This document shows positions 39,124-50,111 of a stretch of DNA of 64,000 nt, piece after piece. The position numbers and the translations under genes were made by a program. Numbering within the stretch: position 1 is the stretch's first letter; each line of letters begins with the position of its first letter. The stretch covers positions 23,243,501-23,307,500 of the forward strand of contig JABWDB010000001.1 of assembly GCA_019614645.1 (NCBI GenBank), written 5' to 3'. Below the pieces are notes generated by a model, which saw only the letters and a program-made list of their open reading frames with translations, made no database searches and was not told the origin of the DNA. The stretch comes from Stratiolaelaps scimitus (Eukaryota > Arthropoda > Arachnida > Mesostigmata > Laelapidae).

Positions 39124-40167
39124 TTGCTCGGCAATTCACTCCTATGCGATGTAACCCGGCGGAGAGACATGTCAGGGTGTCTGCCAGGGCAGCTCTTGAA
39201 AATCGCCTTTTCATACCCACACATACTACATTGCTACACAACAATTTCTCGCCATCGTTTTCACCCTTCGTCCTCCGGGTCTGCGCGGCCGGCTGGTCCC
39301 CAATTGTGTCTATACGACTACAGCGGTGAGCCGGTCCCGTTCTCCCACTCCCCGCCGTCTCGCTTGCTCGCCCGTTTTCTCTCTCACGTGTGTAGAACAA
39401 AAACGCGCTGGGATGTGGGACAATCCAACGCTCGAAGCAGCAGCAGAGTCGGAGGACGAGTCATCTGCGGATCCTTTCGTTCGTCCGTGAATGAAATCGC
39501 TGTTTCAGGTAGCGCTGTTGAGGGCGGCGCAAATGGCGGCACGAGAGCAAACGAGGGGATGAAGGAAAAAGACGAACGGCCCTACGGCGACAGACGCTGG
39601 CGCAGAAGCGACGGATCTTTGGCGAATGATTGCAGTGCTGTTTGCGGCCGCTACTGCTGTACCCGCTGCCGTCACAGTTACCGCGCTGGCTTGCCTGCCT
39701 GCCCGCCCGCCTCTCACTCGGAGCAGAAACAGCGCTTTCACTCTGCTGACGTCGTTGTCATCGCTGCTGCTGCTGCTGCTACTAGGATAGACTGTACTTA
39801 CAAACACGTCGTTCGGCGGGCTCCCGAATCTTCCGGACCGAGCCGCGGCACGCCGGGTCGGGCTCGACCCGTTCCGGTACAAGATTCAGACTGGTCGAGT
39901 CACCGCGCTTCTTGGCCTTTTCCTTCTTGCCGTTCCCCCTGCGCCCGTTCTGGTACACACGAGTGGTGGCGGTGGAGTAGTGGTAGTAGAGAAACTGGGA
40001 AAAGCGAGTCCCGAGGTACAAGAAAGCGAAGCAGGCAGGCAGTAAACGAAACAACCAACGAAGGAACCTCTCGGAACGGATGGTGGCTGGCTGGCGGCGG
40101 CGGAGGTTCCACACCATTAGTCACGCGTCGGGACAACGAGAATGGGAAACGGGAACGAGCCAGCTAG
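39124..40167 (+). other. longest open frame in the window, unassigned
   Basis: The plus strand is open for 347 codons from a TTG. The translation is rich in Arg, Ser, Gly and Pro and includes an alanine run encoded by a (GCT)6 repeat (39763-39780) and a glycine run from GGC repeats. There is no signal peptide, membrane segment or domain I recognise. The opposite strand is also open over several stretches of 100-125 codons. The segment lies in the most CpG-rich block of the window, where stop codons are scarce, so an accidental frame is the most likely reading. A disordered coding exon cannot be excluded. Confidence 0.15.
39763..39780. repeat. (GCT)6 repeat
   Basis: Six GCT triplets in tandem. 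Confidence 0.85.
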
Positions 40168-40608
40168 CAGTAGCAGCGCCAGCCCGCTGGGCCACTATCG
40201 CCGGTGGGTTCGCAGGGAGAGAGAGGCGGGGAGGCGGCGACCGCCGTACACATTCCCATACAGACTAACAGCGCCGCTACCGAAGCCACCCCGTGTGCTT
40301 GTGACCCCCTTTGGTGCACAGCCCTGCTACCGAAGCCACCTCGGTCGCAGCTAGCTAGGCTAGGCACGACGCTGCTTGTACGTACCAACAAACACAACCA
40401 TCCAGAGGCTTGAACAGACATATACAATAGTATGTCCCACTGTTTGTACTCTGGGCTACACGAACAACCGCTCGCGAAACGAAACGTTATTGTCGGCGAC
40501 GTTGACAACGTGAACGACTACACAGCTTCAGAGGATTCAGTAAGCCGCCCACTGCTGGAAGCGATGGCTCCTGCTCGAGGGTGTGGGAACCAGCCTAGAA
40601 GGAGCCGA

Positions 40609-40627
40609 CCGGCCGGCCGGCCGGCCG
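40609..40627. repeat. CCGG tandem tract
   Basis: A 19-base CCGG run, like the one at 4147-4172. Confidence 0.85.
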
Positions 40628-40847
40628 CAAAGTCAGATAGCGATCCAGTAGCGAGCTGCTGTCGGGAACTGTCGCGCGAGTCTCTAGACAGCAGCTACCT
40701 ACCTGCCCCTGTCTGTCCGGAGCCACCGGAGCAGAGTTATTTCAATTTTTTGGCGCGGCGCGCGATTGCTCTTCCATCCTCCCGGCTCATCTTCCCCTCG
40801 CTCTCGATCTCTTTCTACACTCTTCGTCTCACTCGCTCTGACTTATT

Positions 40848-40865
40848 CTGCTGCTGCTGCTGCTG
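40848..40865. repeat. (CTG)6 repeat
   Basis: Six CTG triplets in tandem. Confidence 0.85.
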
Positions 40866-41211
40866 TTCCCACCGCTCCTGCTGCGGCTGCTTTGTGCAGC
40901 ACCAGAGGTACCTGGCGCCCGAGGCGGCAATCAGCTCCCAGTCGTCCCCCAGCCGTACTCTTCGTGCCTTCTTTTTCTCCCCCGTGTTTCCCTGACATAC
41001 CCCCTATCACCCCCGAGCTGCCCGAACCAAAGAGCCATTAAAGGAGAAGAGCCGGAGCTCAGACGTGGGTCGCTAGACGGGGCAGGATGGAACTGGATGG
41101 GCCGTCCCCGGAAGCGAACGAACCACAACCAACGCAAGCGCACAGCTAAGCAGGCAATGGAGCTCGCCATGCAAGGGCGTGCCGGCACGATGAAGTAACA
41201 TGGTCGTCCCA

Positions 41212-41232
41212 CAGCAGCAGCAGCAGCAGCAG
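41212..41232. repeat. (CAG)7 repeat
   Basis: Seven CAG triplets in tandem. Confidence 0.85.
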
Positions 41233-42521
41233 AAGCGCACAATAAACGATCCCGCTGCCTGATCGGTCCCGCTCGAGCCACCGTTCGACCGACACTTCGG
41301 CGTCTTCTTCGGATACACACCCACATACAGACAGATAGACACAAACACCGAGAGAGAAATACGTCCGGCGCGCGGCCTCGCAAACTCGGAATGACGCAGA
41401 GGGCCGTACATACAAAAGCAGACAAGCAAACGCAAGCAGCCTGCCTGTGTATGAGGCTGCTCAGATGCGCGCGAGGTGGCGCTTGAGAAGGAGCTCGAAG
41501 GCAAGGGAGCAGCGTAATGCACCTCATAACGCGAAGTCACGCAGCAGCGTGCGGGGAGTAGGTAGATGCAGTTAGCTGGTTTCATGCGAAGCTACGTCAC
41601 TGCAGAACGCACCCTACGCAGAAGGAGTATCTGCTGTTACAGCAGCAGTACCGCCAGCAACAGCGACCATTAACAACAAAAGCAGCAGCAAGTAGAACGG
41701 TGGTAGCGGCGGCTGCATCAGTTTGAAATGCGCACGCCTCCGACGAATCTGTCTGCGTTCCTCACTGTTGCTGCTGGTGCTGCCACGTCTGAAGCTGCCG
41801 TCGTTCTCGATGGCTGCAACCTTGTTGTTCTTGCTCTTCCTTCAGTCTGACGCAGGTTCTGCACATCCTACACACTACTCGCCCCATTCACGGCTGCCGC
41901 TCCCGCTGCCGCCGGTCGTTATGTGATCCCTCAGGAGTAGAAGCCGAGCACAAGCACGGGCGCCACGTCCATGAGTGAGGCCTGCAGCGTGAAGCACCAT
42001 CTTCTTCGACCGCTTCCTTGGATGCCGCCCCCAATCATGGTCGGGGCGCCTCGCTCGTACCGCTTGAACACCGTGACCCGGCGCGGGTCGTACGTAGGCG
42101 CCGAACGAAACTCGAAAGGCCGGCGGAAGGCGATAGAATGAGCGATAGAGGGCGGTGGACGCGAATGGAGGAGGAATCGGTGTGTTTCCGACGACTGCTC
42201 AAGTGAATGTACGTGGTCTTTACCTCCTTAGCGACGAGTCAACGTCGGGAGCGACCCGTGGAGCGTGCGTGCTTCTGATTGTGTCTTTGTGTTAGGGTGG
42301 GTGTGCTTGTAAGTTGGTGAATGTGTACATGTGCACGCGATCGCGTAGCGGGCGGACGAACGAACGGCCGGCCGCCATCGCCGCCGTGCCTCGGAAATAC
42401 ATGCCAGTTCAAAGTTTGCGTGAAACGCGACGCAGCCGGCCCTTGTTTGTTCGGCTCGTTGAGTTCGCGCTAGACCCCGCCCAGCCCCACCTAGCATCCC
42501 TCGTTGGGTGACTTGCTGGGC

Positions 42522-42542
42522 GGCAGGCAGGCAGGCAGGCAG
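42522..42542. repeat. (GGCA)5 repeat
   Basis: Five GGCA units in tandem. Confidence 0.85.
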
Positions 42543-43000
42543 CAGACGGCTGGCAGTTCCCCTGCCAGGTCGCCTCGTACAGGTCTGAATCTATGAATGT
42601 ACAGCTTCCAGCTCGTCCTCCAGCGTGTCCCGCTGAACTGTCGCTGCGACGTCGGGGATTAGAACTGACATGTGGTGGCGTTGCTTGGCGCTGAGAGCAG
42701 TGGAAGCAGCGCTGTAGCTCTGGGTACGAAGCGCTGGATGGATCGCAACCGTGGATAGGTCGGGCGACAGACATCCCCGCGAGAGCACGAAACAAGTAGA
42801 GACGAGAAGGAAGACGCGAATAGGGACGACTGTTGGACGCACGGGCGAACAGACCGACGCCTCGACCGGCGGCGGCGACGAATGAGGTGGTAGCATTCGC
42901 GCTACACACATGCGAAGGATGCTTCCGTATGCAAAATGCGGCCAGCCCTACAATGGGATAATGCGGCGATGCGATGCTCAGCGACGCCACGTTAGCTATG

Positions 43001-46000
43001 TAGCTAGCTCACCTCCTATTCCGACGCCATACTTTAGAAGTCATACTATTTAGCGACGCGGTCGCGACGATACGACAAAACTTGGATATGTCACAACCGA
43101 GAACAGAGACCCGGCTGTCCGCCTTCGCCGCGGCCCACACGATGACGAGCGCCGTTCGTACCAGTGGTAACATGCATTAGTTTGTTGGCCGCTGTTTTAT
43201 TCCACCGCAGTGGGAAGATTTGCCACATCAGTAGTCTGCCATCGTGGCTGGCTGGCATCCGCACAGTGTTAACAGCGTTCTTACCTGTAACACGTAAAAA
43301 CACATCTGTTGGCTTGGCACATAGAGACATACAATATATACGATATGCAACAGTCGCGCGCACACAGAAGGCATAGGGGAACTACGTTGTCCTGTCAAGG
43401 TCATCATAGCCAATTTAATTATTGTCGACACGTTTATTCTCATTGTCTTCATTAGAGGAGAAAGCCAATTAATGTGCGGAATTCGTCGTTTTGCAATCGT
43501 CGACTCTCGGATGTCTGTACATGTAGCTTTTACATAGAGCACATAAAAGGGATTCAGCCAATTACGGAAGTTCCTTCATCTGCCAGGTATCCGTAATGCG
43601 AAGAAAACGCTGGGGATGTTTCGGTTTCGTATAATCGTACAACAGCACATACATATTTATCAGTTCAGTTGCTAATATTATTACTAGTATTATTAATCAA
43701 AAGGCTACGAATAAAATTCTTCAGCAATTGATGAGCTATCTATGTCTAGGTTGTCAGCACTTGCCTACCACCGGTTTAATGACGATTATTTAATAAAGAA
43801 TATTGTGAATTACACTTATGCAAGGTGGTGCTTTGTCAGAATAGGCGATTCTGAACGGGTGTAAAGAGTCACAAGGCGTAAATATCCAATAATTGCAACC
43901 AGCCATCAAGTGTCACGGGTAATGTACCATGCGTTATGCAGTTGCCGTGGCTGATACAAATACAAATAAGTTCTTCTTTCTGCAATCTCAATTTCTTTCA
44001 GACTGGACAGGATTGTGGTCGTCAGAATCAAAATTTGCCTCGGCCCACAGACTCAACTGCTCCTCTTAATTTGACTGAGCTTTCAATTGGCATTGCACGC
44101 GACTTGTGCGGGGTCCAAGTTTCTCAAATAGACTGCAGCAGCCCAAACGAGTCACCACTCGAAGCACTCGAATGGAATGAAAATTAGTTCTAAAATTGAC
44201 AACGCGCCTTGGCATTTCGGACTGGTGGGGCCGCACAGTATGACAGGTGGCCAGCGTTCCCGTTCCAAGTCTTCCTTAGGCGCAAGACAACTATTCCAGC
44301 GCGAGTCAAGTGCAGTGCTACTGAAGATTGTCCTACACTCGTGCTCCCTGACCAATAAATAGATCAGGACCCGCCTCTGTGCTTTCAACCGACTGTAGTC
44401 GCGAAGCTCATCTAAATAGTTCTCAATCCATCGTCGCCCCAAGGTGACTCGTTGGTTGACTCGCGAACGGATAGCGTGATCCCATCAGTGCGGTCTCAAA
44501 CTTCTCTACTCGTTGTGCAGGCCTTCGCCAATTCTCGTTAAACTCACTATCTCTCACCCTTCTTAGCTCGCTTATTATCTTTCTCTATCTCCCCTTACCA
44601 CGGACCCCATCCGTGCGATCTTCCCTGCGGGTCTCTCCGATCTCTTTCAGGAGCTTCAGACTCACACTTCCCGGACTTCTTGTCGCCAGCCGCTGACCCT
44701 CTGTCCAAGCCAGCAGAACCCGACCCGGAGCCCAGGAACCAACTCTTCTGCCCACGGACGAGGCCTCCTGTCGCATCTCCTGCTCTGGCTGCTTCGACCC
44801 CTCACAGCAACCAGAGGCAAACTCCGTTCGACTCGCCCACTACGGACGCACTCGTTGTGGTGGGGCGTACCAAGCAAGCCAGCCACTCCACTGCACACAC
44901 GAAGCAGACTCACATGAAGGAGGAGAGAGAGAGAGAGAGCACACACGCTTCATGGTGTGCTCTCGAGAGTGTGAGCGACAAAACTACGACCTGTATCGAA
45001 AAAGAGCGGAGAAGAGTGACGCTACGAGAGCCACTCGAGAATGTTTTATCAGCTGTGCCTAACAGAAAGAGCGAGCATAGAGAGCGGGTTTGGGGGCGAT
45101 TCGGGGGTTGGGAGAGATCTGGAGAGAACGGATGAGTGTTCAGAGGAGCAAAATGAAGAGGGGGGTAGCCATATAGCGGTGTGCACTGGCTACTGCTGCT
45201 GCAGCTGGCACAGCTGCCGCTGCTGAAGACGGACTTTAATCCATTGAACGCTGGCGCGACCACCGCCGCTGAGCCATAGTACGTAACAGGCGAGCAGATG
45301 GCGATAGGCTGTCCTCCGAGGCCGCTGTCCTTAACAGTAAGCCTTTCTTATCATCACATCTTGTCATGCCCTGCAACAGCGCGGTCCCGTTTACGAGCTT
45401 CCACAATACCAACTTTCTCTTTCTGACTCTCTCTCTCTCTCTCTCTCGCGATGGAGACCACTCACAGGACCGCTCCTTGAACAAACCCTGTAAAAAACGC
45501 GATGATGAACGCTGCCATTCAACGCTCTCCTGCTCTCTTTCTTTACATTCGCAAGGCAACGCCGATTGCCTGTGATTAATATGTACGTATGAAAAATGCC
45601 GCGAGTAAACGCACGCATCTCGCTTGTAGCGCCAGAGGCACGCAGTGAATCGCTCGGCAGCTTCAGTAGGAACAGCTTCAGTGTGCTCGGGTGAGTGTGG
45701 GTCTTGGCCAAGGCCCGGCTTTGCCAGACCCCACCATTCACCATTCAGCCGCATTACAGCGCGGCCTGGACGTCCAACTGTCATCACACACTCGACGCCC
45801 GATGTCCGGGACCGTTAGAGAAAGAAAAGTGGACAGGACCCATTGCCGGGCCCGATGGCAACCAGCGACCTGCCTCGCCTCTCTGATATGAGATGGCCGA
45901 TGCAGTGCGCGGCCAAGCTAGACACGCCGTGAGCCAAACAACCTGCTGTGTAACGAATTGAATAAGAATCGTATGAGCTGGTAATGGCGAATAACAAACG

Positions 46001-46293
46001 AGGTCCCAATGTACGTCTGATGTTGTCCATGTTCTTGGTGATGGCGATGGTTTTGGTGGTGGTTTTGGCGGTGGGGTACCACTCTAGTAGCGGGATTATT
46101 AAGAGGGTCGGTTTTGTGTGCTGGACTCACAGAGTCGGCCGGCCACAAAGAAACGTAAATACATAAAGACATAAAATACCAGCACTGATAGAGACATTAA
46201 CAGACATCAGCATAAATAGAGATAGGCAGAGAACGAGGGAGAGAGAATCAACAGGCAACTGAGTTCAAATGAGTTCAAACTGCTCCTTACGTA
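43001..46293. other. no gene recognised
   Basis: 43300-44200 is AT-rich. 44200-46150 is GC-richer, with a GA run at 44923-44939 and a CT run at 45427-45447. A minus-strand frame of 183 codons (45236-45787) is interrupted in character by the CT run read as Arg-Glu repeats, and I recognise no motif in it. Confidence 0.4.
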
Positions 46294-46350
46294 TAATAAC
46301 ATAACATAACATTTGCGGTTTATTTCCGGAACTGCAATTTTACAATGCTA
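46294..46350 (-). mobile_element. retroelement 3' end, copy B
   Basis: Read on the minus strand: a CATTGTAAAATTGCAGTTCC core, an AATAAAC signal a few bases on, and then a pentanucleotide tail made of TTATG units (plus-strand ATAAC repeats at 46296-46313). The core aligns with copy A (14608-14648) and copy C (53891-53939). The upstream limit is not visible, because similarity to the other copies fades about 35 bases before the tail. The family is unnamed here; an arthropod LINE or its SINE is likely. Confidence 0.6.
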
Positions 46351-48900
46351 CAATGATTATAAATAGCTACACGCACTGCGAGTAGTTAAATAAAGTTTGT
46401 TTATCTACAATTATAATAGTTAACGTACAGGTTTCGGACGACACATTGAATGACAGATAACTAGAAAGAGCTCTTGTGACTCGAAGCGGAATATCGAGAG
46501 GATCCGCCTTCAGTAGCTGCTGATGCGAAAGTTAGCGCATGAGCGTTTCAGTTTCCGTCCAGCCGGTAGAACCTTATCACAAATCCGTGGCTACCAGTCA
46601 CCGACATTGCTGTTATTGTGCACCTTTGCGGTAGAATGTACGTGTATTTAACGCGCCATCCATTTTTAGATGCCCCGTGGTTTTTCGTTGGCGACGAGAA
46701 AGAAGCGTCTCGGCGTGTGCTCCTTTCCACGATTTCATTTACTGTGTTTTTTTTTCTTTTGTTTTACGGCCACCGCGGCGACGCCAGGTGCAATTACTAT
46801 TACACTTTGCGTGAAGTCAGCCCCGTGTCGTACTCAGCAATTTCCGCTCATGTTATTTCGGAGCTCGTTTTGCCTCCCAGTTTCATATTCTGCCTCCCGC
46901 GGATAAAACAAAAGTTGTACTACAGTGCCCTTAATGGTATTCGCTAACAACTCCACCAGAGCTCTCAGCCCAACACGGCCGATAACAGGGTAAGAACTAC
47001 AGAAGCTGTGACAGCGGCGGCCGCAGCAGCCGCAGTAGAGTCTGGGACTGCAGCTCCTGGACATACATTAGAAGTATGGTACGAATAGCGGCAGGCGCAT
47101 ACTGCACCAGAGCTTTACTCCGCCCAAGACCGCCGTTGCGCGTTACGTAGGTTATTTGTATGCACGCGAATTGCTCGTACTCCTGTTCTTGCGCTGCTAT
47201 CGTTCTGTTCTCTCATGGCCATTTGTCGCGATAGGTCGGAGCGACGACAGGGGAGCACTGACGGACGAGCTTGAGTGCTGTATGGGGGGGCAGGATGCGG
47301 AAAAGGGATCAGTGTCTGCAACGGGGCTAGACTCGCTCACGAAAACGACAGCAACAACAACAGCAAGAGACGTCGTCCGGCGTCGTTGTCTTCGTCGACG
47401 AAGACGCCGAGACCAGAAGCGTGGAAGCAGAGAACCGCGGTGTTCAGCCGGTACCGGTGCGGCTTCGCATAGATCCACCACCACAAAGACAAACTAACTG
47501 CAAGACAAAGCAAGACATGGCCGAGCGGCAGAGACGGGATAGGCAAACAACAACACACAAACGGTCGTGAGAACGACCAAGCACAAGAACAAAACAGAGC
47601 AGCTAAGGCTGACGGTTAACGGTTCTTTTGTCGTTCTTCTCGAGATGCATATGGCAGAAAATATACAATACGTTTTCGACGGCTATTTAGCGTACACTGC
47701 GTACACTGGGCTTACTGTCACCGCGGCTCCTTGTGCGTTGTAGGTACCTTGCAGTTAAAGCGATGGCGGGCGGCTGTACCTCGCCTTATATGGGGTAACT
47801 CCTCGCATCTATATACCATGAATGCACCGACGAAAGTCGACGACGAGACAGGGAATACAGCTTGGCGACCGGCTGAGCGAGCAACCGACCGACGGCCAGT
47901 CCATGTTTTCGGCTTGGGTCTCCCGGCTAGCGCCGTCTTGCCTGTCTGCATGCTCACCCGAGAGCCGCTTGTCTCCCGGATGATTCTACCCCACCGTGAA
48001 CGACGCCAATAGGTAGTGCTGGCGGCGTTCGCCATTCAAATAGCTAGTTGTAGCTTGTAGTGCGGCTCCTTTACGTCGTTTGGCCGCTGACGGCAGAGTG
48101 TCAGCATCATGGCCGCATAAAGTGCTTGCCTCCGCGCTAGTAGCAGTTGGCACTGCCGGTGCTTCGTGGCAGGACCTTGTCAGTAGATGGGGAAAAAGAG
48201 AAAGAGAGAGAGAGTGTGTGTCAAGGGACATGAGAGTTGTACCTTCGTCTCTCTCTCTCTCTCTTGCATCTGGTTTAGCGACTGAAACCTGCCATGGACA
48301 CGAACAGGGCAGGCTTCGAGAGGAACGTCCTCGAGGAGAGTCCTCTTTCTCTTTTATTGGTGCAATCCCATTTGGACAAGGCGAAACAGCAAGAACGACG
48401 GAGAGAGCAATAGAGGAAAAAGTCGGAGGGAATGGTAAACAACGAGACAGAGAGGAATCGACCGAAAAAAAACCGCCGGCGGAACACGACGAACAAAACA
48501 GCCAACAAACAAACTGGCCCAAAGGTGAAAGAAAGTCAAACGAATTACTCGGCTGAGACGGACAACATGAGCAGAGAAGAGAGCAATGGCAGAATCAGCC
48601 GGGATACGGAGAATGCAGAAAGCATCCTCCGCCGCCATCGCCGCTGTCGCCGGCATCCGCTATGTTTCTCTGCTCTCTCGTGGAGGCCTAACACCCCGTC
48701 TACTTGTATCTCGGGTGGGGGAGTCTGAAGGGGAGTCAAGGGAATTCGCTCTGTATCAGGCCCGCTGAGACTGAGCTTCTCGCTCTGATGTGTGCTGACT
48801 ATAGGAGCAAATGCCACCCTGATACGTACCCCGTCCGACTCCCTCAGCCAAAGTAGCAGTCATACCTCCATGACCCATTACTAAATATATGTTTTCCCTT
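46351..48900. other. mostly GC-rich, no gene recognised
   Basis: The first 300 bases are AT-rich. A T-rich run lies at about 46748-46758. From 47000 to 48850 open frames overlap on both strands and translate to low-complexity Arg, Ser and Glu runs. No domain is evident. Confidence 0.4.
48203..48264. repeat. GA tract followed by CT tract (imperfect inverted repeat)
   Basis: A GA run at 48203-48214 and a CT run at 48248-48264 lie 33 bases apart and could pair as a hairpin. Confidence 0.7.
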
Positions 48901-49717
48901 GAACAAAGGTATTTTTGTACTTGCCTTCACATTGGTAAGCACGCGTCACCCTAACCAAACTCGAACCGGGTGGGTGTGTATTGAAGGTATTGGAGCAGGT
49001 CATACGAATTGCCCTTCATCTGCTATCGTTTACAAAGACGTGCGCGAGGACATGGCCCGCAAGGCTGTGTGCATTGGTAACGGGGTATACGCAGTCGTAC
49101 AGCCATTTACCATCAAAGCCGTGAGGGCCAACCCGACCAAGTAACGCTTCCTCCCGATTGCCCAACCCTAGTTGGGTCTGGCTCCGCCGAGCCTTCCAGT
49201 CAACCATGTCCCTTACATCGTAACGCCATTCTGAGACCAGGATTTCGGCTTCTGCCGTCCTGCCGCTGTTTGCCATCTCCCATCGCTCTCCCGTTTCCCT
49301 CACCCCACCGCTACTTTCGTACGCTTCCTCCTTTCACTGCGGCACAAGTCTGGTAATGGGAGAAACGCCAGCGGCAGCGGCAAACGAAATGTCGGCCGGT
49401 AGCTTACACTTTCGAAAAGTTCCATTCCAAAATTCAAGTGGATTACAGGTGGCCGACCGGCCGGTCATATAAATTGCCCCGTATAGCAGCCGAGAAACGG
49501 TGAACGTTGTACATAGAATGTACGGTGCACATGGACCAGACGATGGCGTCGGTATACGGTCTGTATGCCGGTTTGGTTTGCCCTCAGATTCCAGCGGTGA
49601 TACAATCCCACTTTGCATAGCTAACCTAAGAAGGATGCAGCAGCGAAACTGGAATACGAACATGATAGCCATCTCTTCTGCCTGCAAAGCTAACCAGTCG
49701 AGGATAACCAATGGCAT
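48900..49717 (-). mobile_element. possible second decayed non-LTR retrotransposon fragment
   Basis: On the minus strand a frame from 49717 to 49334 contains RLLYGAIYM, then FRKCKL, then AAGVSPITRL. This is the same order of landmarks as in R1/I-type RT C-termini (YGAPVW, LRKVQR, AGVPPIDLL). The next frame, 49303-49016, has RWEMANSGRTAEAE, loosely like the Trp/Gly-Arg-Thr spacer that follows in those proteins. The match is by eye and weak. The plus strand at 48962-49141 can also be read as an endonuclease-like piece, so even the strand is uncertain. The comparison copy is at 56552-57891. Confidence 0.22.
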
Positions 49718-50045
49718 GACGATACGAAACAGAAGACATCGTAAGCAACGACTATAGCATTAACCAGCAGTGCCGCAATATAGGTCAGTTATTGGCGACT
49801 TGTCGCGAATTGCTAGACTAAATTCTAATGACCAACTTGGACGACATATATTAAACTTACTAGAGTTTCAACTCATCTATCTCCATGCAGTAGCGTGCAT
49901 CGTCCGCGTATACTTTAATATTATGCCATGTTTCTTGCTGCCCTCTGCTGTCACTCTGCTCCCTCGCGTGAGTATGGGAGCCACCCAGGATGGGCAACTG
50001 CCGCTGTGTTGGACAGTAGCCAATATGGAGGGCAGTTGCTCTAGT

Positions 50046-50047
<2 letters not shown>
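49718..50047. other. no gene recognised
   Basis: AT-rich sequence just ahead of the long CT repeat; nothing identified. Confidence 0.45.

Positions 50048-50109
<62 letters not shown>
50048..50109. repeat. (CT)31 microsatellite
   Basis: An uninterrupted 62-base CT run, the longest pyrimidine tract in the window. Likely to be length-polymorphic. Confidence 0.95.

Positions 50110-50111
<2 letters not shown>

Larger units (their letters stand above)
39100..43000. other. CpG-rich block, possible CpG island or regulatory region
   Basis: Abundant CpG, a GCGGCCGC octamer at about 39645, a CCGG run at 40609-40627, triplet repeats and a (GGCA)n run make this the most GC-rich sector. A duplicated 15-base word (GCTACCGAAGCCACC) occurs at 40276-40290 and 40326-40340. 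No core promoter can be assigned. Confidence 0.4.

Noticed and set aside
48962..49141. Plus-strand reading resembling an endonuclease piece (AIVYKDVRED)
   Set aside because: It conflicts with the slightly better minus-strand RT-like reading and rests on a few residues. Left unresolved.
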